Below, one piece after another: positions 8,177 through 17,640 of a stretch of DNA of 64,000 bases. The position numbers were made by a program, and so were the translations under genes. The notes beneath the pieces are model-generated. The model had not been told where the DNA came from. It searched no databases and worked only from the letters and a program-made list of their open reading frames with translations. Each line of letters starts with the position of its first letter. Within the stretch, counting starts at the first letter, position 1. This DNA comes from Couchioplanes caeruleus (lineage in GTDB: Bacteria > Actinomycetota > Actinomycetes > Mycobacteriales > Micromonosporaceae), in assembly GCF_023499255.1 (NCBI RefSeq), contig NZ_CP092183.1:5266501-5330500 (forward strand), read 5' to 3'.

Positions 8177-10861
8177 TCAGCCGGGCGGCTCGGGCAGGCG
8201 GCGCTCGATCGTGACCAGCGTGCCGGTCGCGGACCGGGTCACCCGCACGTCGCCGTACGCGTTCATCAGCAGCGCGCCGCGCCCCCGGTCCCGCGGCGCC
8301 GGACGCCCGCGCCAGCTGCCGTAGTCCTGCACGCTGAGCCGCACCACGCCGCCGGCCACCGACAACCGCACGTCCACCTGGGGCCGGGCGGGCTGCTGGG
8401 CGTGCTCCACCGCGTTGTTGACCGCCTCGGTGGCCGCGAGCTGCAGATCGTCGAGCAGGTCGGGATCGACGCTGCCGTCGAGGGCCTTGCGCAGGTCCCG
8501 GCGCATCTGCGAGGAGGCCGTCGGCTCCAGCGGGTACGTCCACCGCACGTCCCGGTCGGCGATCGGGGGCCCGGCGGCGGCGGTGCGACGTACCGGCTCC
8601 GGCGTCATCGCGGGTGCAGCCACGGGCGCGGCCGGATCCGGGGACCGCTGCCCCGTCGCGGGACGGTGCCGGTGGTCGTGGCGCAAATTGCTGCGGACGC
8701 GGGCGAGCAGTTCCGCGGCGGTGAACGGCTTGACGACGTAGTCGTCGGCGCCGGCGTCCAGACCTTCCACACCGGACTCGCTGCCGGCGCGGGCGGAGAG
8801 CATGACGATCGGCAGCGTCCGGGTCGCCTCGTCCCGCCGCACCGCCCGGACCAGCGCGAACCCGTCGAGCCGCGGCATCATCACGTCGGTCAGCAGCAGG
8901 TCGGGCGGCTCCCGGCGGACCGCCTCGAGCGCGGCCTGCCCGTCGCCCACCGTCTGCACCCGCCATCCCTCGCCGGCCAGCAGCCGGGCGAGGTACGCCC
9001 GCATGTCACCGTTGTCATCGGCGATGAGGATGCGGGCGCCGCCGTGGTTCGCCACGGCCGGCGGCTCCGGGTCGGCGAGCCAGCCCAGCGCCTCCTCCGC
9101 CATGGCGCGGGCCGTGGCGCCCGGGTTTCCGCCGCCCGGGCGCGCACCGGCGGGCTCGACCGCCGACCAGGGCAGGACCACGGTGAACGTGGCGCCCTCG
9201 CCCGGCGCGCTGGTCACGCCGACGTCGCCGCCGAGCAGCCGGGCCAGCTCCCGGACCAGCGCCAGGCCGATCCCGCTGCCCTCGTGGCTGCGCGCCTGCG
9301 CGCCCTGAACCCGGTGGAACCGGTCGAACAGGTGCGGCAGGTCCGCCTCGGCGATGCCGATGCCGGTGTCCGCGACGCTGAGCCGGACGCCGTGGTCGTC
9401 GCTGCCGAGCGCGACGCGGATCTCGCCGACGAAGGTGAACTTGACCGCGTTGGAGATCAAGTTGGTGACGATGGTCTCCCAGTTGGCCGGGTCCACGGCG
9501 GTCGGCCCCGGCAGCGGCGGGCAGTCCACGACGAGCCGCAGCGCGGCCCGCTCGGCGGCGGCGCGGAACACCCCGGCCAGGTCGGCGGTGAGCCGGGCCA
9601 GGTCCACCTCGCGGGGCTGGTTGCCGGCGCGGCCGGCCTCGAGGCCGGAGAACGTCATCAGGTTGTTCACCAGCGTCAGCAGGCGGGTCGCGTTGCGCCG
9701 GGCGGTGTCCACGCGCTCGCGCTGGTGCGGGCCGAGCGGCTCGCCGGTGTCGGCGAGGGCGTCGGTGAGCGGGCCGAGCATGAGCGTCAGCGGGGTGCGG
9801 AACTCGTGGCTGACGTTGGTGAAGAACGTCGTCTTCACCCGGTCCAGCTCGGCGAGCGCCTCGGCCCGGCGGCGTTCCTCCTCGTACGCCAGGCAGTTGC
9901 GCACGGCAAGCGCCACCTGCTGCGCCAGGAGGTGGTGGAAGGACCGGTACGCGTCGTCGAGGCCCCGGCTCGGGCTGATCCCGGCCAGCAGCACGCCCAG
10001 CGGCTGCTCCCGGTCGGCCGAGGGCAGCGGCACGGCGACCGCCTCACGGACGGCCAGCGCCCACGGGCCCCCGGCGACGTCGAGCCCCGCGGGCACGTCG
10101 AGGCGTACGGCGTCGCGCAGCCCCGCCGCCGGCTGCCAGCCCCGCGCGGCGGGATCGGCGGGCACCTCGGCGGGCAGCAACACCGCCACGTCCCGCCCGG
10201 CGGCGTCGGTCCCGGCGGCCGCCATCCGGCGCAGCACCGCGCCGTCGCGCAGGTAGATGGCCGCGAACGGCACGTCGAGCGGGTGCTCACCCATGGCGGC
10301 GGCGAGCTGCTCGCAGGTCTCCGCGACGCCGGCGGTCCGGTCGCCGCCGCGCAGGGAGAGGTCACGCAGGAGCTGCAGCCGCCGCTCCCCCACCACCTGC
10401 TCGGTCACCTCGCTGCAGACGGTGAGCACGCCGACCGTCCGGCCGTCGTCGTCGCGGGCGGGCGCGTGCGAGACGCTGAAGTACGCCTCCTCGCGGTACC
10501 CGGCCCGTTCCAGCATCAGCCGCAGCGCCGGCACCCAGCTGGCGACGCCGGTCGCCATGGCGTCGGCGATGAGGGGTTCGAGGACGTCCCAGCCGGCGGC
10601 CAGCGTGACCCGCACGTCGCCGCCGAGCGCGGCTGGGTGCTGGTCCCCGATCAGCCCGGAGTACGCGTCGTTGTACAGCTGGGTGTAGTCGGGGCCCCAG
10701 AGCAGCAGCATCGGGTAGCGCGACGACAACACGATCCGGACGGCGGAACGCAGGCTCTGCGGCCAGCCGCCCACCGGGCCGAGCGGCGTACGCGACCAGT
10801 CCAGGCGGCCCATGATCCGGCCGGTGTCACCGCCCCCGGCGAAGATGTCATCCGGTGACAT
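8177..10861 (-). CDS. hybrid sensor histidine kinase with receiver and C-terminal RsbW-like ATPase
   Basis: In this 894-residue soluble protein the domains in order are: a PAS-like N-terminus (DWSRTPLGPVGGWPQSLR, about 20-160); a GAF domain (about 170-330); HisKA with SHEFRTPLT (His about 352); HATPase with NLISNAVKFT, DTGIGI and GSGIGLALV; a receiver with ILIADDNGDM, LLLTDVMMP (phospho-Asp about 658) and Lys in DYVVKPF; and a final HATPase_c_2 domain (about 760-890) with ATEAVNNAVEHA and GRGALLMNAY, as in RsbW anti-sigma kinases. Without membrane segments it probably senses a cytoplasmic signal. The C-terminal ATPase suggests output by partner switching rather than DNA binding. No partner is adjacent; the gene converges on the GDSL gene with 9 bp between stops. 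Confidence 0.85.
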   Translation of the reverse strand: MSPDDIFAGGGDTGRIMGRLDWSRTPLGPVGGWPQSLRSAVRIVLSSRYPMLLLWGPDYTQLYNDAYSGLIGDQHPAALGGDVRVTLAAGWDVLEPLIADAMATGVASWVPALRLMLERAGYREEAYFSVSHAPARDDDGRTVGVLTVCSEVTEQVVGERRLQLLRDLSLRGGDRTAGVAETCEQLAAAMGEHPLDVPFAAIYLRDGAVLRRMAAAGTDAAGRDVAVLLPAEVPADPAARGWQPAAGLRDAVRLDVPAGLDVAGGPWALAVREAVAVPLPSADREQPLGVLLAGISPSRGLDDAYRSFHHLLAQQVALAVRNCLAYEEERRRAEALAELDRVKTTFFTNVSHEFRTPLTLMLGPLTDALADTGEPLGPHQRERVDTARRNATRLLTLVNNLMTFSGLEAGRAGNQPREVDLARLTADLAGVFRAAAERAALRLVVDCPPLPGPTAVDPANWETIVTNLISNAVKFTFVGEIRVALGSDDHGVRLSVADTGIGIAEADLPHLFDRFHRVQGAQARSHEGSGIGLALVRELARLLGGDVGVTSAPGEGATFTVVLPWSAVEPAGARPGGGNPGATARAMAEEALGWLADPEPPAVANHGGARILIADDNGDMRAYLARLLAGEGWRVQTVGDGQAALEAVRREPPDLLLTDVMMPRLDGFALVRAVRRDEATRTLPIVMLSARAGSESGVEGLDAGADDYVVKPFTAAELLARVRSNLRHDHRHRPATGQRSPDPAAPVAAPAMTPEPVRRTAAAGPPIADRDVRWTYPLEPTASSQMRRDLRKALDGSVDPDLLDDLQLAATEAVNNAVEHAQQPARPQVDVRLSVAGGVVRLSVQDYGSWRGRPAPRDRGRGALLMNAYGDVRVTRSATGTLVTIERRLPEPPG

Positions 10862-10964
10862 CGGCGCTTGTCATCTGATCATCACGTCTCCCGTGGCGGC
10901 CGGGCGTCCCCGGCGGGGCCGTCGGACTGGGGTTACCCGCCGTGGGCGCCGGCCATGCCCGGAA

Positions 10965-10986
10965 ATCACACCCGGCCGGGTGTGAT
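10965..10986. promoter_or_regulatory. perfect 22-bp palindrome upstream of the hybrid kinase
   Basis: ATCACACCCGG is followed directly by its exact reverse complement, with no spacer. It lies 8 bp after the stop of the 929-residue gene and 104 bp before the kinase start, both on the minus strand. The absence of a loop favours a dimeric-protein operator over a terminator, but either is possible. Confidence 0.55.
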
Positions 10987-10994
10987 CGGCCACG

Positions 10995-13784
10995 CTATCC
11001 GGCGTACGCAGGGAGATCGCGAGGCCGAGGCGCCGGGCGGGCGGACGAGCGGGCCCACAGCGCGGGCCATCCGGCACCGAGCCAGGACGCCGGCAGCAGC
11101 AGTCCGTGCCGGGCGATCCCGGTCCAGAACGCGTCCGGGTCGGCGCCCAGCTCGATCGCGTCCGGCCAGGCGCCCTGCCAGGTCTCGTCGCGCAGCGACG
11201 ACTCCGGGTAGCCGGGCAGCCGGACCCGGCGGCGCGCGGCGACCGCGGTGACCGCCGGGCCGGTGAGGCCACCCCAGGTGGTGACGGCGAGCGCGGCGGC
11301 ACGCAGCAACGGTCCGTGCGGCCGGCGGGTCATCGCGGCGGCGAGCGCGGCATCGTCGGCGCGCAGCAGAGCGCCGAACGCGGCCCGGACCCGCAGCGCG
11401 ACCAGATCGGCGGTGCGCGCCGGGGCAACCCGGGGAAGGCGGGCGATCTTGCGCAGCGCTGCGGGCAACGGCTCGTCGCGGACCAGCGGGGCGAGCCGGC
11501 CACGGATGTCCTCGGGCATCGCCGCGACCGCGGCCGCCATGGGCCGCACGGCGGTGGCCGCCCACACCTCGCCGGCGGCGGCCGGGTCGGCGAGGGCGTC
11601 CCGGACGGCCCGCTCCACGGTGGGCGGTGCCTGCCGCCGCAGTGCGACGAGCCCTTCCGGCGTTGCCGGCACGCCCAGCAGGCGGGCGAACGTGGACTCC
11701 TGACGCTCCCCCGTGAGCTCCTCGAGCCGCTCACCGAGCTCGGCGGCCAGGCGCCGAGCGGGCGCCGGACGCCGCGGGGCCCGCCCGGTACGGGGAGCGG
11801 GATCGGGCTCCGGGGCGGCCTCCGCGGGCAGCGGCAAGGGCAGCGACCGCACCCACTCCTGGAGGTGGCGGAGCAGCTTCGGGTCGGGGTCCTCGTTGAA
11901 GCGGGCCCTGACCTCCCCTGTTCGCCACCCCTTGCCGGTCGGCCGGAGCTCGGCGTTGAGCAGGATCCGGCCGCCGGCGTCGCGCAGGGCCAGCAGCACG
12001 ATGTGCCCGGCGGCGGCCTCGGCCGAGTAGTACGGGCCGGCGATGCAGTTGCCCATGTACGCGGCCCAGTCGCCGAGCTGGCTGCCCGTACGGGCGACCT
12101 CGATGCACGCGCCGGTACCGGGCAGGAGGGTGCCGTCGGTGTCCCCGGCCACGGCCGGCACGGCGAACGTGGCCACGAGCGCCTCGGCCGCGGCGGCGCC
12201 CGCGACGAGCCCGGCCACCAGCTCGCCCCAGGACCGCGGTCTGGCCGGGACGGCTCCGCCGAACTCGGCGAGCTGGGCGGCACGGGCGGCGGCCTGGGCC
12301 ACCGATCCGGCGTCGGAGACGAAGGTGTCCACGGACGGGTCCGGCTCGAAGTCCACCGTGACGGTGGTCCGCCAGTGGTCGATCCCGGCCGCCGGGTGGC
12401 CGTAGAGCTGCGCGACCGCGTCGGCGAGCTCACCGAGCCAGAGCAGGTCGCCGACCGTCTCGGCCGGCTCGGGGCGGTCGGCGAGCACGGGCCGGCCGTC
12501 CAGGGTGGGCTGACGCCACGTCGCCGGCCGCTGCGGGGAGAAGTAGCCGACCTCGTCCCGCCAGTCCGCCATGCCGGCGGCCCGTACGGCGTCCATCGCC
12601 TCCAGCGCGCTGGGATGGTCCAGGTACGGCGCCTGCCCGAGCATGCTGGTCGCCGCGTCGACGGCCGCCGTGCCGTAGTGCCGGGCGGTCGAGAGCCGCT
12701 GCCGGATGCCCGTCAGCTGCTTCGCGGTCGGGGTGGCGCCCGGGCCCAGGCAGGCGGCGATGTCACGGACGTAGCAGCCGGGGCGTGCCGGGTGCCCGGT
12801 CAGCCCGGGAACCCGCCGGGCGGCTGCGGCGGCTTCTTTTCCGCTCAGCAGCGCGGCCGCAGCCCGCAGGTGCGTACCGTGCCGGTCCAGCGCCGCCTCG
12901 ACGCCGAGATCCGCGGCCGTGGCGGCGACCCGGGCCAGCACCGTGGCGGCGAGCGCGTCGTGCAGGACGCGCCGGAACCGCGCCTCCCAGAACCGCCGTG
13001 GCGGATACCACAGCGCCGCCTCGGCCACTGTCGCCCGCGGCCCGAGGGCCCGTTCCACCAGCATCTCCTCGTACCGCTCGCGGCGCTCGGCCAGGGGCTG
13101 CTCCAGGTCGCGCCTGGTCTGCGACGAGCGGATGCGTTCCCGGCGACGGCGTTCGGTGAGGGCGTCGCACACCTGCTCCCAGAGGCTGACGAGCAGGGCG
13201 AGCCGGCGCGGGCGGGGCAGGGGCCGCAGGACGCGGGCGAGATGGTCGCCGACCACGGACGGCAGGCCCAGCGGGAACGGGTCGATCCCGTCGGCGGCCC
13301 GCAGCCGCAGCACCTCGACCAGCTGTTCCGGGCCGAGCAGGTCACCGGCGGCCACGGCGTACCGCAGCGCCGCCCAGTGGCCGGCCGCGATCGCGGCCAG
13401 CGTCTCCGCGCCCAGCGGCCGGGTGGCGTCCGGACCGAAGAGGGCGACGAGCAGGGCGGCCGGCGGGCCGAGCCGCTCGGCGTACCGGGGGACGGCGAGC
13501 GCGGCCAGGACGGCGTCGCGGCGGTCGCCGGGCCGGCCGTCCACCCGGGCGGAGCGGAAACCGCCGCCGAGGTCGGCGCCGGCCGCGGCGGCGAGCGGAC
13601 CGGCCTCGTCCACCAGCGCCCGCAGCTCGGCAAGCGCCGCCTCCCGCGCCTCGTCCGGCGCGTCGGCGGGGCCCAGCGCGACCGGGGTCCCGGCGGGCAG
13701 CACGGCGGCCCGCGACGCCGGACCGGATGCGAGAACGCACTGGTCCGTGCGCGGGACGATGCCGCTCGACACGGTGGTTGCCAC
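10995..13784 (-). CDS. large conserved protein of unknown function, PcfJ-like segment
   Basis: The 929-residue protein is Ala/Arg/Leu-rich and mostly helical, without signal peptide or membrane segment. The only recognisable block is GDWAAYMGNCIAGPYYS followed by IVLLALRDAGGRILLNAELR (about residues 575-620), which resembles the core of PcfJ-like proteins of plasmids and phages. The flanking halves look like helical repeats. Its role is unknown. I place the start at GTG 13782-13784, 8 nt after GAGG; the frame continues upstream only as antisense of the glycosyltransferase. It is divergent from that gene with 102 bp between. Confidence 0.65.
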   Translation of the reverse strand: MATTVSSGIVPRTDQCVLASGPASRAAVLPAGTPVALGPADAPDEAREAALAELRALVDEAGPLAAAAGADLGGGFRSARVDGRPGDRRDAVLAALAVPRYAERLGPPAALLVALFGPDATRPLGAETLAAIAAGHWAALRYAVAAGDLLGPEQLVEVLRLRAADGIDPFPLGLPSVVGDHLARVLRPLPRPRRLALLVSLWEQVCDALTERRRRERIRSSQTRRDLEQPLAERRERYEEMLVERALGPRATVAEAALWYPPRRFWEARFRRVLHDALAATVLARVAATAADLGVEAALDRHGTHLRAAAALLSGKEAAAAARRVPGLTGHPARPGCYVRDIAACLGPGATPTAKQLTGIRQRLSTARHYGTAAVDAATSMLGQAPYLDHPSALEAMDAVRAAGMADWRDEVGYFSPQRPATWRQPTLDGRPVLADRPEPAETVGDLLWLGELADAVAQLYGHPAAGIDHWRTTVTVDFEPDPSVDTFVSDAGSVAQAAARAAQLAEFGGAVPARPRSWGELVAGLVAGAAAAEALVATFAVPAVAGDTDGTLLPGTGACIEVARTGSQLGDWAAYMGNCIAGPYYSAEAAAGHIVLLALRDAGGRILLNAELRPTGKGWRTGEVRARFNEDPDPKLLRHLQEWVRSLPLPLPAEAAPEPDPAPRTGRAPRRPAPARRLAAELGERLEELTGERQESTFARLLGVPATPEGLVALRRQAPPTVERAVRDALADPAAAGEVWAATAVRPMAAAVAAMPEDIRGRLAPLVRDEPLPAALRKIARLPRVAPARTADLVALRVRAAFGALLRADDAALAAAMTRRPHGPLLRAAALAVTTWGGLTGPAVTAVAARRRVRLPGYPESSLRDETWQGAWPDAIELGADPDAFWTGIARHGLLLPASWLGAGWPALWARSSARPAPRPRDLPAYAG

Positions 13785-13874
13785 GTCACCATCCTCGACC
13801 CGGCGTCCAGCGCATTTTCGGGGCGCATTGTGCACATTCGCGGTGCGGGGCGGCGCTGCATTGACGACTGCCTC

Positions 13875-13880
13875 TACGGT
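13875..13880 (+). promoter_or_regulatory. -10 element TACGGT of a likely leaderless mRNA
   Basis: A TANNNT hexamer ends exactly 6 nt before the GTG of the glycosyltransferase, so the start site should coincide with the start codon. No ribosome-binding sequence is present. Confidence 0.55.
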
Positions 13881-13886
13881 GTGCGC

Positions 13887-15056
13887 GTGAAGATCCGGTA
13901 CGTCCTGAACAACGCGTACGGCACGGGCGGCACGATCCGTACCGTCGTCAATCAGGCCAACGCGTTGTGCGGCGCGCACGAGGTGGAGATCGCCAGCGTC
14001 TACCGCACCCGGGACAAGCCCGTCTTCCACCTCGACGACCGGGTCCGGCTGGTCTCGCTCACCGACCTGCGCGACGACGGTTCCCGCTTCACCGACGCCC
14101 CGGGCACGAACTCCCGGTTCATCCGCAAGACGCGGCGCTTCCGCAACCCGCTGCCGCACCGGTACGACTTCCGCTACAAGCGCTGGGACCCGGTGGTGGA
14201 CACCATCCTCGTGCGCTACTTCCGGGCCGAGCGCGAGGGTGTGCTCGTCACCACCCGGCCCGGGCTGAACCTCATGTCCGCCTGGTTCGCGCCGCGCCGG
14301 CTGATCCGGATCGGGCAGGACCACATGAACCTGGGCACGTACAAGCCGGCGCTGCGCGAGGCGATGCTGCGGGCGTACCCGCGGCTCGACGCGGTGACCG
14401 TGCTGACCGAGGCGGACCTGACCGCGTACCGGGCGGCGCTGGGCCACACCACCCTGCGCGTGGAGCGCATCCCGAACGGCATACCGGCCCGGCCCGCCGC
14501 GCCGGCCGGCGAGCGCGCCCGGACCGTGCTGGCGGCCGGCCGGCTCGCCCCGCAGAAGGGGTTCGACCTGCTGATCGAGGCCTTCGGCACGGTCGCCGCG
14601 CGGCACCCGGACTGGGAGCTGTCGATCTTCGGCGAGGGCCGGCTGCGCAAGGCGCTCACCGAGCAGATCAAGAGCCTCGGCCTCGGCGGCCGGGTCCACC
14701 TGCGCGGCACGACCCGGCACCTGGACCGGGAGCTGGCCCGGGCGTCGGTCTTCGCGCTGAGTTCGCGTTTCGAGGGGCTGCCGATGGTGCTGCTGGAGGC
14801 CATGGACTCGGCCCTGCCGGTGGTGGCGTTCGACTGCCCGACCGGTCCCGCCGAGGTCGTCGAGGACGGCGTGAACGGCCTGCTGATCCCGCACGAGGAC
14901 ACCGCGGCGCTCGCCGAGGGCCTCGGCCGGCTGATCGAGGACGGCGCGCTGCGTGAAACGCTGGGCCGCGCGGCGAGGCAGACCAGCTCCCGGTACGCGA
15001 TACCCGCCGTCGCCGAGTCCTGGGAGCGGCTGTTCGCCGAGCTCGCCACGCGCTGA
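13887..15056 (+). CDS. GT4-family glycosyltransferase
   Basis: The 389-residue protein has a GT-B fold. The N-terminus (KIRYVLNNAYGTGGTIRTVVN) is an acceptor-domain start; the donor half contains VLAAGRLAPQKGFDLLIEAF, LSIFGEGRLRKAL and SRFEGLPMVLLEAMDSALPV, whose Glu residues bind the nucleotide sugar. Such enzymes add one sugar to a lipid, polymer or protein acceptor at the membrane or in the cytoplasm. The acceptor is unknown. The start at GTG 13887 fits a TACGGT -10 six nt upstream. The next gene on the same strand, a cell-wall synthase, starts 90 nt after its stop; a joint envelope role is possible but unproven. Confidence 0.85.
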   Translation: MKIRYVLNNAYGTGGTIRTVVNQANALCGAHEVEIASVYRTRDKPVFHLDDRVRLVSLTDLRDDGSRFTDAPGTNSRFIRKTRRFRNPLPHRYDFRYKRWDPVVDTILVRYFRAEREGVLVTTRPGLNLMSAWFAPRRLIRIGQDHMNLGTYKPALREAMLRAYPRLDAVTVLTEADLTAYRAALGHTTLRVERIPNGIPARPAAPAGERARTVLAAGRLAPQKGFDLLIEAFGTVAARHPDWELSIFGEGRLRKALTEQIKSLGLGGRVHLRGTTRHLDRELARASVFALSSRFEGLPMVLLEAMDSALPVVAFDCPTGPAEVVEDGVNGLLIPHEDTAALAEGLGRLIEDGALRETLGRAARQTSSRYAIPAVAESWERLFAELATR

Positions 15057-15146
15057 GCCGGCACTTGCACGTGATCGTTACCCTCCGCCCGGACGAGTCC
15101 CCCGACCGTCCGGTTGACGACCATCGACGTTTGGACCTGGCACCCG

Positions 15147-17558
15147 ATGCGCCGACGCGAGCACAAACCCCTCACGAACGCGGCCGCCCTGCTGATCTGC
15201 GGTCTCGCCTCCGGCGTGGTCGTCGCGGCAGCGGCGTTCCCCGCGGTGGCCATGTCCGGTCTGGCGGCCAAGGCCGGCGGCGAGTCCTTCGACAGCCTGC
15301 CGAGCCAGCTCAAGCACGTCACCGCCCCGCAGGTGAGCACCCTGTACGCGGCCGACGGCAAGACCAAGGTCGCCGTGTTCTGGGAGGAGTTCCGGCACGA
15401 CGTACCGCTGAAGGACATCTCCAAGACCATGCAGGACGCGATCGTCGCGGCGGAGGACCACCAGTTCTTCCACCACAACGGCGTCGACGTGAAGGGCATC
15501 GCGCGGGCGTTCGTCAACAACAGCGGCACCAACGACCGGCAGGGCGCCTCCACGCTGACGATGCAGTACGTCAAGATGTCGCTCACGTACACGGCCCCCA
15601 CCCCGCAGGAGGTCGTGGACGCCACCGAGGGCACGGCGCGGCGCAAGCTCACCGAGATGAAGTACGCGATGCAGGTCGAGAAGGAGCTGACCAAGCCGCA
15701 GATCCTCGAGCGCTACCTGAACACCGCACCCTTCGGCAACGGCGCGTACGGCATCTCCGCCGCCAGCCAGGTCTACTTCCAGAAGAAGGCCAAGGACCTC
15801 ACGGTCGCCGAGGCCGCGCTGCTGGCCGGCATGGTGAAGGCGCCGACCGGCTTCAACCCGACCACCGCGATCGGCTACCCGAAGGCCCTCGACCGGCGCA
15901 ACTGGGTCATCGGCAACATGCGCGACCTCGGCTACATCACCCCGCAGCAGGCCGCCGACGCCGTCAAGGTCCCGCTCAAGCACACGGTCAAGCGCAGCGG
16001 CAACGGCTGCACCTCGGTCACGACCAACAGCTGGGGCTTCTTCTGCGACTACTTCTACCGCTGGTGGCTCAGCCGCCCCGAGTTCGGCTCCACGACGTTC
16101 GAGCGGGAGCGGCGGCTCAAGAGCGGCGGCTACACCATCCGTACGTCGCTGGACGTCAAGGCGCAGACCGCCGCCCGCAGGAACATCGCCAAGAAGATCG
16201 GCGTGAAGGACCGCGACGCGCTGCTGCTGGCCGGGGTCGAGCCGGGGACGGGCCGGGTCCGCGCGCTCGCCGCCAACCGCCGGTTCAAGATCGATGATCC
16301 GGCCCATCCGGAGAACAAGCCCTCCTCGGACCCCGCCCTGCGCAGGAAGGGCAAGCGCGGCACGTTCCCGAACACCACCAACCCGCTGCTGACCGGCGGC
16401 GGCGACATCACCGGCTACCAGGCCGGCTCGGTGTTCAAGATGTTCACGATGGTGGCGGCGCTGGAGAACGGCTATCCGCTGGCGTACACGATCAACACCA
16501 CCCAGCGGTACAAGTCGCCCACCTACCTCGACTCGGGCTCGCCGGCCGAGTGCGGCGGGCACTACTGCCCCTCCAACGCGTCGAAGTCGGAGAAGGGCCC
16601 GTACAACATGTGGACGGGCTTCGGCAGCTCGGTCAACACGTACTTCGTACCGCTGGAGGAGAGCGTCGGCGCCGAGAAGGTCGTCGACGTGGCGAAGCGG
16701 TTCGGCGTGAAGTTCCGCAGCCCGCACGACAACGATCTGGCGACGAACTCCGCGCACGACTGGGGTGCGTTCACCCTGGGCGTGGCCGACTCCACGCCGC
16801 TGGACATGGCCAACGCGTACGCGACCCTCGCCGGCGACGGCATGTACTGCCAGCCGACCCCGGTTCAGCAGATCACCGCCGCCTCCGGGGAGAAGCTGGA
16901 CGTCGGCCAGCCGCAGTGCAAGCGGGCCACCCCGAAGGACGTGGCGCGCGCGGCCATCGACGCGGCGCGCTGCCCGGTCGGCGACTCCCCGCAGCTGGGC
17001 GGGTGCCGGGGCGCCACCGCCGGCGACACCCACGGCATCGTCGGGCACCCCGTGTTCGGCAAGACCGGCACGACCGACAACGACAAGACCGCCTCGCTGA
17101 TCGTCGGCACCACGAAGATCGTCGTCGCGGGCTACCTGGTGAACCCGGACTACCAGAACCACCCGTACCGGATGCTGCACGGCGTGGTGAACCCCGCGGT
17201 CCAGAAGACCGTGCGCGACATCATGAAGGGCGAGCCGGACGAGGAGTTCAAGAAGCCGTCCGGCACCAGGATCGCGAAGGGTGAGCAGCGGTCCGTGCCC
17301 GACGTCACGTGCCGCAGCATCGACGAGGCCACGTCGCTGCTGAAGAACGCGGGCTTCATCGCGGCCACCGGCGCCGAGGTGACCTCGTCCTGCCCGAAGG
17401 GCACGGCGGCCGGCACCGACCCGTCCGGCACGACGGTCAAGGGCGGCTTCGTCAGCATCCAGGTCAGCGGCGGGCCGGCGCAGACGCCCGGCACCCCGCC
17501 GGGCAACCAGCCGGGCACCCCGCCCGGACGCGGCCCGGGCCGCCCGGGACCGCGGTAG
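15147..17558 (+). CDS. class A penicillin-binding protein with PASTA domain
   Basis: The 803-residue protein has a short Arg-rich cytosolic N-terminus, one membrane anchor (about residues 10-36), a GT51 glycosyltransferase domain with EDHQFFHHNGVD and QGASTLTMQY, and a transpeptidase domain. The transpeptidase motifs are SVFK (AGSVFKMFT), SVN (GSSVNTY) and KTG (GKTGTT). A single PASTA domain (VPDVTCRSIDEATSLLKNAGF) and a Pro/Gly tail follow. It polymerises and cross-links peptidoglycan outside the membrane. ATG 15147 gives the usual N-terminus; a TTG at 15114 would add 11 residues. A Ser/Thr kinase gene follows, a pairing often seen in actinobacterial wall regulation. Confidence 0.92.
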   Translation: MRRREHKPLTNAAALLICGLASGVVVAAAAFPAVAMSGLAAKAGGESFDSLPSQLKHVTAPQVSTLYAADGKTKVAVFWEEFRHDVPLKDISKTMQDAIVAAEDHQFFHHNGVDVKGIARAFVNNSGTNDRQGASTLTMQYVKMSLTYTAPTPQEVVDATEGTARRKLTEMKYAMQVEKELTKPQILERYLNTAPFGNGAYGISAASQVYFQKKAKDLTVAEAALLAGMVKAPTGFNPTTAIGYPKALDRRNWVIGNMRDLGYITPQQAADAVKVPLKHTVKRSGNGCTSVTTNSWGFFCDYFYRWWLSRPEFGSTTFERERRLKSGGYTIRTSLDVKAQTAARRNIAKKIGVKDRDALLLAGVEPGTGRVRALAANRRFKIDDPAHPENKPSSDPALRRKGKRGTFPNTTNPLLTGGGDITGYQAGSVFKMFTMVAALENGYPLAYTINTTQRYKSPTYLDSGSPAECGGHYCPSNASKSEKGPYNMWTGFGSSVNTYFVPLEESVGAEKVVDVAKRFGVKFRSPHDNDLATNSAHDWGAFTLGVADSTPLDMANAYATLAGDGMYCQPTPVQQITAASGEKLDVGQPQCKRATPKDVARAAIDAARCPVGDSPQLGGCRGATAGDTHGIVGHPVFGKTGTTDNDKTASLIVGTTKIVVAGYLVNPDYQNHPYRMLHGVVNPAVQKTVRDIMKGEPDEEFKKPSGTRIAKGEQRSVPDVTCRSIDEATSLLKNAGFIAATGAEVTSSCPKGTAAGTDPSGTTVKGGFVSIQVSGGPAQTPGTPPGNQPGTPPGRGPGRPGPR

Positions 17559-17575
17559 AACGGGCTCCGGACGCC

Positions 17576-17604
17576 TCCCCGGCCCCTTTCAGGGGGGTCG
17601 GGGA
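17576..17604 (+). terminator. hairpin terminator after the PBP gene
   Basis: Arms 17576-17587 and 17591-17604 pair with a 3-nt loop, one G-T wobble and a 2-nt bulge. The hairpin begins 17 nt past the PBP stop and ends 37 nt before the kinase start, so it probably separates the two transcripts. Confidence 0.6.
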
Positions 17605-17640
17605 TGCAGATCGCCGTCGATACCGGCAGACTGCCTCGGC

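Noticed and set aside
13785..14894. N-terminal extension of the 929-residue protein by 370 residues
   Set aside because: It is antisense to the well-supported glycosyltransferase and low in complexity; GTG 13784 has GAGG at proper spacing.
15078..17180. 700-residue minus-strand ORF across the PBP gene
   Set aside because: It is a shadow of the PBP gene, which has all GT51 and transpeptidase motifs.
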